From: Amaurobius ferox
Taxonomy: Eukaryota > Arthropoda > Arachnida > Araneae > Amaurobiidae
DNA: 64,000 bases
Assembly (NCBI GenBank): GCA_951213105.1
Contig: OX578152.1
Coordinates: 74,793,180-74,857,179, forward strand
Direction: 5' to 3'
Shown: one piece after another, positions 12,246 through 25,014 of the stretch
Layout: every line of letters begins with the position of its first letter
How positions within the stretch are numbered: position 1 is the stretch's first letter
The notes under the pieces: model-generated
The model's database searches: none
Seen by the model: only the letters and a program-made list of their open reading frames with translations
What the model was told of the DNA's origin: nothing
Position numbers and translations under genes: made by a program

Positions 12246-12620
12246 TTTGTTTCATTTGCTCCAGATGCAGCAATTTAAATTCGGCGTTCTCTCAAACTTC
12301 ACTCTAATGGAGTTTTCGATTTACACAAAATATTTTAAAGAAATTTGGGGTATACAGATTTTCGAAGTTCTATATTTCTCTGAAAGATATAAAATAATCA
12401 AAAAGGGGGTTCTGTTTGAAGCTGATAAGCAAATGGACTCCATGGTGATACTTTACTGTAGTATTTCTCCATGTATTGCACTGAAATTCTGAAAAACACG
12501 ATAGCCAATTATTCTGTTGAAAAAGACATATTTTTCAACGTATTTACCTAAGATATTTATATTAAATTGAAAAAGGGAATAGTTTCGCTGGTTTACTTGA
12601 ATGCAAAGAAATGATAAGAT
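12246..12620. other. Unassigned sequence
   Basis: Plus and minus open frames of about 75-80 codons overlap here, without recognisable domains or splice sites. I see no supported gene. Confidence 0.4.
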
Positions 12621-12627
12621 ATTCATT

Positions 12628-13650
12628 GGCGGCACTAGGATTTCACTATTGGGGATGCTATGCGTAGAACATAAGAACATATATCAGACATAGCCCGAAA
12701 AAAATGTTCTATTTTCGGGGGGGGGGGGGGGGCGGGGATGTCCCAGTAGGCTCTAAACTACGTTTCTGTCATATATTATATGATATATCATTTTAGTATG
12801 ATGCCAAAAATCCTCATCACTGAAGGATAAGGGAAACAGATAACGGAATGTTTGGACAAACAAGTTGTTGTTGATGAGACCCAGATTGTCCGACCTACCA
12901 GAAAGGTGTAAGGTAACTGTTTGGACGGCCGGGAAGTGCCACCCAATTTAGACCGGAACCCAGTGGGGGAGGCATCCACAGGGATCGTACCCTCCTTCCC
13001 CTACCACCAACCTCTCGGAAGGACTTACGGACCCACATGTTTAACGTGATCGTACTCCGCATGAACACGGCGGCAGTTGTGGCAGCGTGCAAATCCAGCG
13101 CGCAAACCACCGGGCTACCGCGCCCGAAAAGTGCCAACAGCACGCGGTGTTCCCAGGTGGTCACCCACCCAAGTACTAACCGCGCCTGATGCTGCTTGAC
13201 TTCGGTGATCTAACGAGAACCGGTGCTTTCAGCACGGTACGGCCGTTGGCCCTTGGACAAACAAGGGGAAACGTTTTCACATTTTTAGAATAATTTTGTG
13301 TGCGTGAAAATTAAATGTACAGAAATATTCTTGGTCTCACCTAGAGTGCAAACCATTTAAATTAATTGCACCGTCTCTGTATCCTTCCGCGATAGAAGCA
13401 AGTTCAAGACAAATTTCTTTATTGAGGCCTTGCGCATGTGCAGTTATTTGAAACTGTGTCTAGCCAGAAACACGAAATATATCTAATCTCAGATTTATAA
13501 ATCCGTAAAAAAAACAAATAAAATATCTACTGAAAATTAAAAAGAGTAAGAGAGAGAGAGTGAGTAAAAATTGATGGAATATGGAACAGTTGTTAAGTAG
13601 TGTTTGCGCAATTTGTAATAGGGGTGGAGTCGCCTATGAAGATTTGTTTT
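12628..13650 (+). mobile_element. MITE-like repeat D, interrupted by a SINE
   Basis: The left part (GGCGGCACTAGGATTTCAC, GGGGATGCTATGCG) and the right part (TTCTTTATTGAGGCCTTGCG, TTTGCGCAATTTGTAATAGG) match 43783-44237 in order. That copy ends in inverted GGCGCCA and GGGGGTGCTA motifs, as expected for a nonautonomous TIR element. A 5S-headed SINE (12865-13250) and a G-run at about 12718-12732 lie inside this copy. Confidence 0.6.
12865..13250 (-). repeat. 5S rRNA-headed chimeric SINE (C2)
   Basis: Read on the minus strand it opens with a nearly complete 5S rRNA-like sequence (GCCAACGGCCGTACCGTGCT ... CGGGAACACC-type end, about 118 nt). It includes the 5S internal promoter segments AGCAGCATC and GGTTAGTACTTGGGTGGGTG. 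A tRNA-like stretch with the A-box part but no B box follows, then the common body and a (GTT)n-type tail (CAACAACAAC). A perfect 13-bp target-site duplication, TTGGACAAACAAG, lies at 12852-12864 and 13253-13265. 5S-derived SINEs belong to the SINE3 type. Confidence 0.93.
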
Positions 13651-14949
13651 CTCGTTTGTTAATAATATAAATAACTTCTCTAAAACTTCACAATTTTTTT
13701 TACAATCTGGGTATATTATATAAATAAATGTTTTACAGCCCGAGTTACGTGATCGGATAAAAATTGAGAATGCTGGTTCTCCTTTTTCGGTGTATACTGT
13801 CCGACAATAACTGCTCTGAAACTCAACTAATTTTTTTTCTAATTTGGTATTGTGTTGTAAATAAATGCTTTACAGAACAAGTTCGTTGTTGAAGACCCAG
13901 ACCACACGACTTACCCGAAGGCTTTCAATAGGTGTTTGTGTGGCCGAGATAGGTGTTTGTGTGTTCGTTGTTCAACATGATGATAAAATAAATTACTCTA
14001 GATGAGTCTTATTTACTGATATGCATTATGCGACTATAACTTCTCTTAAATGTAATCATATTTTCTGTATATATATTTAATATCGAACACTTTGTTCGAA
14101 ATATATTCGATTGTTTATCGATATATCAAGAGTTCATCATCCATTTTATATCCAGTGTGTTGAAATTAATTTTTGCAAGCAATCGCCTAATGGCTGGCCT
14201 ATAATTTATATTAATTCATATAAATATATTGGTCATCGCCATAAATTGTCTGGGGTTATTTTCTTTGAGATTAGGCTTGATAAATGATCAAAGCAAATAT
14301 TCATTTTCCAATAGTTCTTTATGATGGAATTTTTGCTCATTTTGCCTTAAGCCTATAGCTTTTATACCCGGTATGTCTGTTTCTTTGATATTTTCCTTTT
14401 TTTTTTGTTGATACTTTGCACACTATACAGGGTGTATATGAACTGATGGTCAAAACTGTAAGGGGTTATAGAACTCACTAAAACAAACGACTTTCACAAT
14501 ACAATGTGGGGTCCGGAAGCAACCGGCAAGCCGCGAGTTGCTTCCGGTTGCCATTTAAATTAATTGGAGTGTGGCGCTGGTTAATGGCTGTCATATTCTA
14601 GAGTGTGTAAATAAACACTTAACATGCACAGGAATCTAATGCACAACCTGTTTACAATGTCTTTTGTCAGCAGCAATGCACATTTTAATTCGATAATGCA
14701 GCATTTTTCAAAGTGTGTTACAAGGAACCCTTGGTGTTACGCTGCGTGATAGTTTTGTGCAAATGTTCTTAGGAAATAAAAAAATCGACTAAAATGTGAA
14801 TAATGCATAATTTGGGCCACAAGGAACTTTTTTACATTTTCGAGTTGCGTCGCCAAATTAAATTTCAAAGGGGTTCCGTGACAAAAAAAAAATGTTTGAA
14901 AAACACTGCGATAAAGAACACTACCGCGCATTTTGACAAGCACTGCAGG
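13651..14949. other. Unassigned AT-rich sequence with small repeat fragments
   Basis: It contains a ~45-bp SINE 3'-end fragment near 13880-13925 (AAGACCCAGACCACACGACT), flanked by GTTCGTTGTT on both sides. Near 14429 is a CAGGGTGTATATGAACTGAT motif resembling a DNA-transposon end. At about 14512-14550 lies an inverted repeat (CCGGAAGCAAC...GTTGCTTCCGG). The rest shows nothing. Confidence 0.4.
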
Positions 14950-14950
14950 T

Positions 14951-15246
14951 AGGGGTGAACAGTCCAGTGGTTAGCGCGTGGGGATTGCACTCGGACGACC
15001 CGAGTTCAATCCCTGACTCTGCCCAAACTGTCCTCGTGTTCGCGCGGAGTACGATCACGTTAAACATGTGGATCCGTAAATCTTTATGAGAGGTTGGTGA
15101 AGAGGAAGGAGAGTGTTGTTCCTGTGGATGCCCCCCCCCCCCCACACACACACACTGGGTCCGGTTTAAATTGGGTGGCACTTCTCGGCCATCCAGATAC
15201 CTTACATATTCGGGTACGTCGGACTGCCTAGGTAGACGAAAAAGAA
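14951..15246 (+). repeat. tRNA-type SINE (C5)
   Basis: Begins with an A box (CAGTCCAGTGGTTAGCGCG) and keeps a B-box-like GAGTTCAATCCC. The common body (GAGTACGATCACGTTAAACA) follows, then a C-run with CA repeats. The tail segment reads CGGGTACGTCGGACTGCCTA. No 5S head. Confidence 0.88.
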
Positions 15247-15913
15247 ACATTGCAGGTGTTCTCTTGTTACAGGCCCTGATAATACAATTTTTCACAGATA
15301 TTTATTGCTTTCTGTATACGCGTACCGTTCGTTAGTGGTGCCGATTCCTACTAATTAGAGAATGCTCAACAACTTTTTACTGCGCTTTTACCGTCTATCT
15401 CTCTTTGTTGCCGATTTTGTTGTAAATTTTTAAGTTATCCGCTAGGTACGCTACAGTCACTTTTATTCGAATGGTCGTGGCCACTTTATTACAAATATAC
15501 CTAACGTGTGCAATCATGAATCTTTTCTTCCAATGTTATTGTTGTGCTTATGAACATTCTTGTACACTGCAGTTGGTTTCCATGGTTAATGTTTTTGCTT
15601 AATTGTTCATATTGCCTAAAAACTGTAAATGAGGTCATTCTAAAATAACTGGATTTAAAAATACGTCTTTAATAATATGTGAAACATTTTTATTTCTGGT
15701 AGCTAAGCTTTGAAGTTAATTAACACACTGTACAAATATACTTTGCATTTTCTACTCTTCTAAATAAAAAGTTAAAGCTCCTTAACTCTAAAAACAATTA
15801 ACAGCAAATAAATTAAAACAGCTAAATTTGGACACTCTTAAGTACAGATCATTAATTCAGGATTAGAATATAAATTTCAAGGCAATACTGGGAAATAAAA
15901 GAAATTCACTCAC
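15247..15913. other. AT-rich intronic or flanking sequence
   Basis: It lies directly downstream of the RGK exon at 15914-16005 on the minus strand, so it is most likely intron. No further RGK exon was found here. Confidence 0.5.
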
Positions 15914-16005
15914 CATATTACCCATTGGTAACGGGTCATCCAAGAAAATAAGTTCGTATTCAACGCCATCTAGTAGCACAGAAACACATTTTTCCATATC
16001 TTCAT
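15914..16005 (-). CDS. Rgk: RGK GTPase, exon with the switch region
   Basis: A short exon too small to stand out as an open frame. On the minus strand, a strong pyrimidine tract and acceptor (TGTTTCTTTTTCTAG) precede it and a GTGAGT donor follows. With the last G of the upstream exon the frame reads D-E-D-M-E-K-C-V-S-V-L-L-D-G-V-E-Y-E-L, then IFLDDPLPMGNM. RGK GTPases have the pattern EKTVSVLLDGEESEL and FIDHP at this place. The FLDDP here occupies the G3 position (DTAG in Ras) and is the non-canonical G3 typical of RGK proteins. Length is 92 nt (2 + 30 codons), ending in phase 0. The following exons, which should encode the NKxD motif, the SAK motif and the C-terminal basic tail, were not located and are probably left of the window. 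Confidence 0.88.
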
Positions 16006-16623
16006 CTAGAAAAAGAAACAGACCAGTATATAAATAGATTTTAATCTCTCTCTGTTACCCAGTTGAAAAATAACATATTTTACTATAATTGATTTCTGAG
16101 CAACAATTGTCGTTCTTAGCTTGTTAATAGTTTTTTCGAGCGCTATTCACTCCCGATAAAAGCGGTAAATTATCTATAAATAAAATGATATGAAACAAAA
16201 ATTCTTAAGTCAGCAGTATATGACTTTGCCTACATAATGCTTTAGATTTAAATGTTCAAGAATATTATATGGTTATGAAAAAGCTTAAAATTTCAAATAT
16301 ATTTTATTTATTTTTCCTTAATTAATATTATAAAATTTATTTGTTTATTTTTCATTAATTTATGATTTTAAAAATCCTTTTCTTATTCTTTATAATTTTT
16401 AATTTCAAAACTATGTTTATTATCGCTTATTTAAATTTTAAAAAAACTGTTTATCTTTCAATAATTTAAATTGTAAAAAGCATCGCTGATTTGCAATAGT
16501 TTCAATTTCCAAAAATTTTCAGTTTACTTCCGAAAATTTTCACTACTTTCAATAATTTTCATTACTTTCAATAATTTAAATTTGAAAAATCTGTTTGTTT
16601 TTCGATAATTTACATTAAAAAAA
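16006..16623 (-). other. RGK intron 2, proximal part
   Basis: Start of the ~21-kb intron between the two G-domain exons. AT-rich, with repeated AATTTNAATTTT-like stretches near 16280-16600. Family A copy A4 follows. Confidence 0.6.
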
Positions 16624-17594
16624 TCTGATGTGGGCAACACATGACTTTCCTTATATAATGTAATGCATTTACTACTTTTACAGTAATAAAAAATAGATTT
16701 TTCGTATAGTAGATACTAATATTCTTTCCAAGATATTGAATTTTCGACAATTAGTCGTCTTTTTCACTGATTTAGCGTGATTTTTATCCATTTGGCGAGA
16801 ATTTCGTTAATTTGGCAACATTTCAAAAAGTCGCCAAGTTGGCAACATTCCGCCAAATTCGTCGCCAAAATCTCGCCAAGCGTTATGCACTAAGAAATAA
16901 GTTATTCTTACAGCAGATAAATGACTATTGGCATTCAAATACAAAAGTATTACTCAAAGTATATTTCGTCATGAATGGAACGAGCTAGATCCACGAGAAT
17001 GATGTCACCCAATTTATCGCATGGTATTATATATGAAAAATGAACATGTTTCGCAATAGGAAATATTTTTTTTTATTTTATATGACTTTTAGATAATCTT
17101 TTTGAAAAATGTACAAGATCTCGAGAACGGTTCATGTTAGCGTTCTAAAATTTACGTCAATCGTTTTCCAATAAAAAATTACATAAGAAATGTCTATTTG
17201 CGTAACTTTATTAGTGGTTTTGATTTTTTGATGATTTTTTCAAAATTTCATTCGAAAATTTAGGGGGGGGGGGGGTTCTGAACATTCGATTGCGTATAAA
17301 AACAATAGGCTTCCAGTGTTTACGGATTGTGATTTTTGTACCAAATTTGGTTCGAATCGGTCCATTCGTTCGTCAGTTATCATCTCCACAGACTCACTGA
17401 CACACACACACACATACTTTCACACACACACACACACATACTTTCACACACACACACACACACACAGACATCATTTCAAAAATGTTTGATTCGTGATCAG
17501 AGATGCTTGAAACGTGGTCTCCCGTCGAAAACTCGAATTCGAATTTTCGACCCCATCACAATACTTTCCTTATACATTATGTATATAAGGAAAG
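16624..17594 (+). mobile_element. Family A element, copy A4 (full length)
   Basis: It starts TCTGATGTGGGCAACACATG after an A-run and ends in a hairpin with ATAAGGAAAG, about 971 bp. The CA tract is doubled, being split by ATACTTT. It lies in the RGK intron. Confidence 0.9.
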
Positions 17595-18512
17595 TAACAA
17601 TGTTTAATTTTGCTTACTTTTGTTGACTTTTGATTAATCTCAATTTGAAAAAAAAAATTATTTATGCTCCATGATCCCAACTTTAAGAACTATAGTTGAG
17701 TTCTGTAAATATAAAAAGCAATATTAGAACGTGTTACAAAAATAATTTTCGATAGTCTCATGTCAACGCACTGAATTCGGGAATTCAAAATGTTCAGAAA
17801 ATAACCAACAAGTTTTTGAGAAAACATAAACAACAAAAAATAGGATTTCGGACTTCGTCAGCAATAATCAATCATCGTATTTCAAAGAACTTGGAGGCGC
17901 TTTCACTACTGTCTGAAAAACATACTACAATCCAGTTCACACCTCTGAAAGAAAAAGTGTAAGTTTTGTGCGCAAAATAATCCACACTTTTGATATACCT
18001 TTGATTAAAATATCTGAATGATAGAATACGAAGAATTGTATTTGTAGCATATACTAAATAAATAGCTTCAAATTTACTTGGTATTTGTATGATTCAAAAT
18101 GAATTTGTATTTCAATTTAACTAAGAACAAGGATTTTTTATGGAATTGAAAAAATGAATTCTGCAATTCGAAATTTTCCTACACAGTACATTTTCATTTG
18201 TAGATTTATTATAAAAATAGTGCTACAGTTATTGATTCCCTTATCTTTTGTAATTGTAAAAGTTATCTATAGTGCGCGAGTTTTATCTATATCAAAATTT
18301 AATATTACATAAGACAAATAGTTTATGTTTAAGATAAGTTGCAATCAGATATAGTAGCGTCACGACCTATCCTCTGAAATCGCGGGTGTACGCTCAGGAT
18401 ACAATAATGAGTCCAAATTTCTGAATAACAAACACGTTTATTTGCAAGAACTGCATCAACAAGAACAATATACAGCAAATCTCGATAACTTTTTCACCAC
18501 ATTACTAAAAAA
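17595..18512. other. Unassigned intronic AT-rich sequence
   Basis: No coding or repeat signal recognised between copies A4 and A5. Confidence 0.5.
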
Positions 18513-19279
18513 TCTGATGTGGGCAACACATGACTTTTCTTATATTATGCAATGAATTTACTACTTTTACAGTAAAAAATAGGTTTTTCTTATAATAGAT
18601 ACTTATATTCTTTCCAAGATATTGAATTTTCGACAATTAGTCGTCATTTTCATTGATTTAGCATCATTTTTATCCATTTGGCGAGATTTTCGTTAATTTG
18701 GCAACATTTAAAAAAGCCGCCAAGTTGGCGACAGTCCGCCAAATATGTCGTCAAAATTTCGCCAAGCGTTATGGACGGAGAAATAAGTTATTCTTATAGC
18801 AGATAAATGACTATTGGCGTTCAAATACAAAAGTATTACTCAAAGTATCTTTTCCCATGAATAGAACGAGCTAGATCCATGAGAATGATGTCACCCAATT
18901 TATCGCATGATATTACATATGAAAGGTGAAAATGTTTCTCAACAGTTAATATTTTTTTTTTATTTAAGGAATTATTTGATAAATTTATTTGAAAAATGTG
19001 CAATATCTCGAGAACGGCTCATGTTAGCGTTCCAAAGTTTATGTCAATCGTTTTCTAAGAAAACATACATAAGAAATGTGTCTATTTGCGTAACTTTATT
19101 ACAGGTTTTGAGTTTTTGATGATTTTTTCAAAATTTCACTCGAAAATTTAGGGGGTTCTGAACATCCGATTACGTTTAAAAACAATAAGCTTCCATTATT
19201 CACGGATTGTGATTTTTGTTCCAAATTTCATTCGAATCGCTCCATTCGTTCGAGAGATATCGTCTCTACAGATTCACTG

Positions 19280-19310
<31 letters not shown>

Positions 19311-19438
19311 AAGAGAGACATCACCTCAAAAATGTTTGATTCGTGATCAGGGATGCTTGAAACGTGCTCTGCCGTCGAAAACTCGAATTTGAATTTTCGA
19401 CCCCGTTACAATACTTTCCTTACACATTATAAGGAAAG
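18513..19438 (+). mobile_element. Family A element, copy A5
   Basis: Full-length copy with a (GA)n tract replacing the later part of the CA microsatellite (19288-19315). The terminal hairpin is shortened to CTTACACATTATAAGGAAAG. Confidence 0.9.
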
Positions 19439-19980
19439 TAATAATTGTCAGGAACAGTAAAACAACAATTAAATGCTCCACTAATTTCACAAAATAGCAG
19501 CTACTATTCTCAAAACATTGGCGTATGTCACAGTTCAACGTAGCTCGTATTACGTCAACTGCTCTCCAACAGAGTGATGAGTGCTTTTATACTCTGTAGG
19601 AACTTCTTAATTTCGAGGTGGTTCTCGAACCTTCTAAAAGTCACCAAATGTCGCCAAATTGGAGATAAATCGCTAAATCTCCGAACTTCAGCATAGAACA
19701 ACTTTAGATTCACGTCATATGAAAAGTTGCCTATAAGAGTGTTTTCTACGTGTTGGTTTTCAAAAGAGACTTCATTGAGGGCATTTTACAGGTTCGTAAC
19801 ACTAAACTGGCCTAATGTGACTGACAAAACAATTTCATTTTAAAGGAGTTATCTTAGAACATTATATTATTAAATTTAAATCTCCCTCACTCCATATTGA
19901 TTTACACGAATACGTAGTATGATTATTATATTTTTGCCTTCTAATAATTATAACTATGACATCATCAACTACATATAAAA
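19439..19980. other. Unassigned intronic sequence
   Basis: Nothing recognised apart from a short CACCAAATGTCGCCAAATTG stretch near 19640 that recalls the family A array. Confidence 0.45.
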
Positions 19981-20850
19981 TCTGATGAGGGCAACACATG
20001 ACTTTACTTATATAATGTAATGAATTTACTACTTTTACATTGAAAAGATAGGTTGTTCTTATAGTAGATACTAATATTCATTCCAAGATATTGAATTTTC
20101 GACAAATAGTCGTCATTTTCATTGATTTAGCGTCATTTTTATCCATTTGGCGAGATTTTCGTTAATTTGACAACATTTCAAAAACTCGCCAAGTTGACGA
20201 CATTCCGCCAAATTCGTCGCCAAAATCTCGCCAAGCGTTATGGACGAAGAAATAAGTTATTCTTACAGTAGATAAATGACTATTGGCGTTCAAATACAAA
20301 AGTATTACACAAATTATCTTTTTTCATGAATGAAACGAGCTAAATTCACGAGAATGATGTCATCTAATTTATCGCATGGTAATACATATGAAAAGTGAAT
20401 ATGCTCTCAATAGGAAATATTTTTTTTTATTTTATATGACTTTTTGATAATTTTTTTGAAAAATGTGCAATATCTCGAGAACAGTTCATGTTAGCGTTCT
20501 AAAATTTATGTCAATCGTTTTCTAATGAAAAATTACATAAGAACTGTCTACTTTCGAAACTTTATTAGTGGTTTTGATTTTTTGATGATTTTTTCAAAAT
20601 TTCATTCAAAAATTTAGGGGGTTTCTGAACATTCGATTGCGTATAAAAACAATAAGCTTCCAGTGTTTACGTATTGTGATTTTTGTACCAAATTTGGTTC
20701 GAATCGGTCCATTCGTTCGTCAGTTATCGTCTCCACAGTCTCACTGACACACACACACACACACACACACAGAGACATCATTTCAAAAATGTTTGATTCG
20801 TGATCAGGGATGCTTGAAACGTGCTCTCTCGTCGAAAACTCGAACATTGT
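19981..20850 (+). mobile_element. Family A element, copy A6 (3' end lost)
   Basis: It starts TCTGATGAGGGCAACACATG after AAAA. It runs through the CA tract to GTCGAAAACTCGAA, where it is broken. The next bases belong to the reverse-oriented copy A7, giving a head-to-head inverted arrangement. Confidence 0.85.
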
Positions 20851-20854
20851 ATTA

Positions 20855-20993
20855 CTTTTCTTATATACATAATGTATAAGGAAAGTATTGTGACGGGGTT
20901 GAAAATTCGAATTCGAGTTTTCGACGGGAGAGCACGTTTCAAGCATCCCTGATCACGAATCAAACATTTTTAAAGTGATGTCTGTGTGTGTGT

Positions 20994-21075
<82 letters not shown>

Positions 21076-21300
21076 AGACGATAACTGACGAACGAATGAA
21101 CCGATTCGAACCAAATTTGGTACAAAAATCACAATCCGTAAACACTGGAAGCCTATTGTTTCTTTCCTTATATACATAATGTATAAGGAAAGTATTGTGA
21201 CGGAGTCGAAAATTCGAATTCGAGTTTTCGACGGGAGAGCACGTTTCAAGCACCCCTGATCACGAATCAAACATTTTTGAAGTGATGTCTGTGTGTGTGT

Positions 21301-21349
<49 letters not shown>

Positions 21350-22430
21350 TGTGTGTGTCAGTGGGTATGTGGAGACGATAACTGACGAACGAATGGACCG
21401 ATTCGAACGAAATTTGGAACAAAAATCACAATCCGTAAACACTGGAAGCCTATTGTTTTTAAACGTAATCGAATGTTCAGAACCCCAATAAATTTTCGAG
21501 GGAAATTTTGAAAAAATCGTCAAAAAATCAAAACCGCTAATAAATTTACGCAAATAGACATTTCTTATGTAATTTTTCATTAGAAAACGATTAACATAAA
21601 ATTTAAAACGCTAACATGAACCGTTCTCGAGATATTTCACATTTTTCAAAAAAATTATCAAAAATTCATATAAAATAAAAAAAATATATTTCCTATTGAG
21701 AAACATGTTCACTTTTCATATGTAATACCATGCTCGTTCCATTCATGAGAAAAGATACTTCTAGTAATACTTTTGCATTTGAACGCAATAGTCATTTATC
21801 TGTTATGAGAATAACTTATTTCTCCGTCAGTAAAGTTTGGCGAGATTTTGGCTGCGAATTTGGAGGAATGTCACCAACTTGGCGACTTTTTGAAATGTTG
21901 TCAAATTAACCAAAATCTCGCCAAATGGATTAAAATGACGCTAAATCAATGAAAATGACGACTAATTGTCGAAAATTCAATATCTTGGAAAGAATATAAG
22001 TATCTACCATAAGAAAAATCTATTTTTTTTCTGTAAAAGTAGTAAATTCATTGCATTATATAAGGAAAGTTATGTGTTGCCCACATCAGATTTTTTTTAT
22101 ACGTAATCGAATGTTCAGAACACCCCTAAATTTTCGAATAAAATTTTGGAAAAATCGTCAAAAAATCAAAACCACTAATAAAGTTATGCAAATAGACATT
22201 TCTTATGTAATTTTTCATTTGAAAACGATTGACATAAATTTTAGAACGCTAACATGAACCGTTCTCGAGATATTGCACATTTTTCAAAAAAATTATCAAA
22301 AAGTCATATAAAATAAAAAAAAATATTTCCTATTGAGAAACATGTTGACTTTTCATATGTAATACCATGCGATAAATTGGGTGACATTCTCGTGGATCTA
22401 GCTCGTTCCATTCATGAAAAAAATACTTGA
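20855..22430 (-). mobile_element. Family A element, copy A7, split by A8
   Basis: The minus-oriented copy begins with the hairpin at 20855 and has a long (TG)n tract at 20984-21074. It is interrupted at 21161 in the T-run of GCCTATTGTTT by copy A8 and resumes at 22091 with ATACGTAATCGAATGTTC. It stops near 22430 without its TCTGATG end, where Helitron-related sequence follows. Confidence 0.85.
21162..22090 (-). mobile_element. Family A element, copy A8 (nested, full length)
   Basis: 929 bp, from CTTTCCTTATATACATAATG to ...GCCCACATCAGA. Inserted within the T-run of A7, which gives the best definition of the element ends: TCTGATG at one side and GGAAAG at the other. It carries its own (TG)n tract at about 21290-21358. 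Confidence 0.9.
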
Positions 22431-23760
22431 TAAAATCTTGTTAAAATATAAACAAGAAAGATCAATCATGCTTAAAGCATTGATTATGAAACACTTTCAA
22501 CTTCAATGAAATTTTATTTAAAAAAGTCGAAAATGCAATACATTCCTCGGTAATATTTTAAAACTTATCACAATACTACATTAATTTATTATATTTGAAA
22601 ACTTAAACCTTCATTGAAAAAAATGAACTTCATTCAAATGACGGCATTGAAATATAAATTGCCTGGTTTAAATATCTCTAAAATGCGATACATTCCACGG
22701 TAATAATTTCAGAATTATCATAATACTACGATAATATATTATATTTAAAAACTTCGTCGAAAACAACTGAAATGAATTCAAATGACGTCACAGAAAAAAA
22801 ATAACACACCTGGATCTCTCTATAAAAACAGGATTTCATTCATAACTTTCTCCCATTCATTTCATTAATCACAATACTATAATAATTTATTTTATTTAAA
22901 AATGAAAACCGTGGAGCCACAAGTAATTAAACTCTATGCTTAAAACTTCATCGAAAAAAATCGTCCTTCTTTTTATAAAATCAATTAATATTTCATTCAT
23001 ATCAGCCATGCAGACTCCATGGACTAAATTATTTTGTGTTAAAAAAATACAGCAACTCTAATACAACTCATTCTACATATTTTGCTGTTTACATTTTACA
23101 TAACTGAAAAATAGGCTTAGTTGTAGAAATAATCAAATTTGGATAATCATTTAAACTGAAATATATTGTATTTGCGTTGTTTCGGTATGTAGATGCAGAG
23201 AATTTAAGCAAAAATAAAGTAGTTTTAGGACGGATACAACACTCAATATGAATTAAAAAGAACTTAAAAAATCACGATTTTGAAACAAGATGGATGCCAT
23301 ATATCATTTTGAAGTGGGTCATGTGATCGTTTCATATCATGGTCACGTGATCGTTTCATATAAGAGGTGTAATTATTTAAATTTTTATTTAAAAAACTAC
23401 TGAATATTTTTCGCTGAATTTTTTTTTTTTTTGAATATTTTATGGAACAATTTGAATATTACCTAAAATTTTCGAAGCAATTTGTGAATTTTAAATCCGT
23501 TTAAAAAATGTTTGAAAAATTAGGTCCCATAGGGCTCAATGTATTTCATTTTTTCGACCCGGGTTCAATCCAAAACTAATTGGGTAATATTATTCATTTA
23601 TATTCCCATAGGTTCTACAGACCGTCTGAACAACATACTAAAATTTCATTTTGATTAAGTCATTTTTACGGCAGTTATCGTGCTAACGGACAGACAGACA
23701 GACAGACAGAATGAACAAAGTCATAAACACTTTTCAACTTTGTTGTAAAGTGTTAAAAAC
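22431..23760 (+). repeat. Helitron-related repeat E, copy 1
   Basis: From about 22560 it matches 60545-61740 in order: TCACAATACT, CATTCAAATGACG, AAATTGCC-type segments, GATGCAGAGAATTTAAGC, CACGATTTTGA, GACCCGGGTTCAA, TCCCATAGGTTCTACAGACC, (ACAG)n, and a closing hairpin AACACTTT...AAAGTGTT. Both copies lose similarity right after AAAGTGTTAAAAA, so this is probably a true terminus. An internal segment is duplicated (22550-22620 and 22690-22760). Confidence 0.75.
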
Positions 23761-24379
23761 GCGAATACAGCATGTTTCTCATGCCGTCATCAAATTTAAC
23801 GGGAAACTCGCCCAATGTAAAAATCTATGTTCTATGACTGTGGAAGTAATAAATTATATTTTATGTGATTAACATGTCTCTTCCCTGTATTATTTCTACA
23901 ATCATGACATATATGATTACTGATATGATACAGTGATGTAGCGCATAGTCGTATATCGATATTTCGATACAGTTATATCGACACATCCATTACTATTCAG
24001 TAAACGAAAAATTATGCTGTCCATATTATTTATTTATAAAACAATTACAAACTCTATAAAATATATTTCTCTGTATACTACTCTTGGGGTAATGAAATAG
24101 TGTTCATTTACTATAAATGTGATAGTATGGAATGTATAAAATTTAATTAGATTATTTAATTTCAAATCACTATTTCAAGCAGTAAGAAAGCGTAGCCAGG
24201 GAAAATCTCAAAAACTGAACTAACATTTCGTCGCGGATTTCGTATCTACAATAATTCTGCCATATCAAGTTTAAATTTCATTTTACTTTATTTATGACTC
24301 AAATTATCATTAGTCAATTTTTTCAACGGTGTATTCATTTGAACAGTCATTTGTTAAGGCCTAAATAGATAACACATCG
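23761..24379. other. Unassigned intronic sequence
   Basis: AT-rich, with no feature recognised. Confidence 0.5.
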
Positions 24380-25014
24380 TCCCCCACAGAGTATGAGAGT
24401 GCTAAAAATATAGAGTACAATATATATGCAGACCGTTATATACATCGATAATATTTTACTGATATTATTTATATAAAAAATATTTTCGTTTATTTAAAGA
24501 AATTTGTGTTTGGGTAATTTTTTAAAAATACTGCTCCATTTTAAGGGAGCAACATGCTATAATAAATGGAAGAATATTGCTTAAACGCAAGAGTAAAGAC
24601 TAACATCGTAATTACGCATAAGTAAATAGATAAGACGTTTCGAAAAGATATTGGATCACGTTTGTGTGTGTGTGTTTAAAGAGCATACTCGTTTTCTTTT
24701 GTTTACGAGAGTACACATTTTTTCATGTATGGCCCGTAGTTTAAAAAAGTTTGATGACCGCTGCAGTAGAGTGTCTTTGAAGAGTTTCGAGAAAAATGCC
24801 TAAGCTGTAAACTCTCTAAATATTCATCAATTAAGAGGTGTAAGAATGGCAGAAGAAATTTGCTCTAAAAGAAAATAAATTCACTTAGAGAAAACGCCGT
24901 GTTCTTTGATTAAAAATAAAAGTCTATAATGATCTTCTGAAGCATTTGAAACAGCAGACGGTATTTCATTATATAATTTTGATGGTGTATTAGTGCTACC
25001 TACCTGAAAATAAA
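24380..25014 (+). repeat. Repeat G, copy 1, containing a hAT-like terminus
   Basis: It parallels 29890-31380: ATCGATAATATTTTA, TACTGCTCCATT, TTTACGAGAGTACACATTTT, CAATTAAGAGGTGTAA, TTGAGAAAACG-type and AAAGTCTATAATGA segments recur in order. Near 24729 the sequence GGCCCGTAGTTTAAAAAAGT followed by TTGATGACCGCTGC looks like a hAT end. Confidence 0.6.

Noticed and set aside
12788..13164. Recurring frames such as MDASPTGFRSKLGG and MRSTITLNMW
   Set aside because: The same peptides appear at every SINE copy (30336, 35641, 44322, 47207, 56329), so they are chance translations of the SINE body.
20960..21580. Several open frames of His-Thr or Cys-Val repeats
   Set aside because: They come from the (CA)n/(GT)n tract inside family A elements, and the flanking residues recur in every copy, so they are element sequence and not genes.
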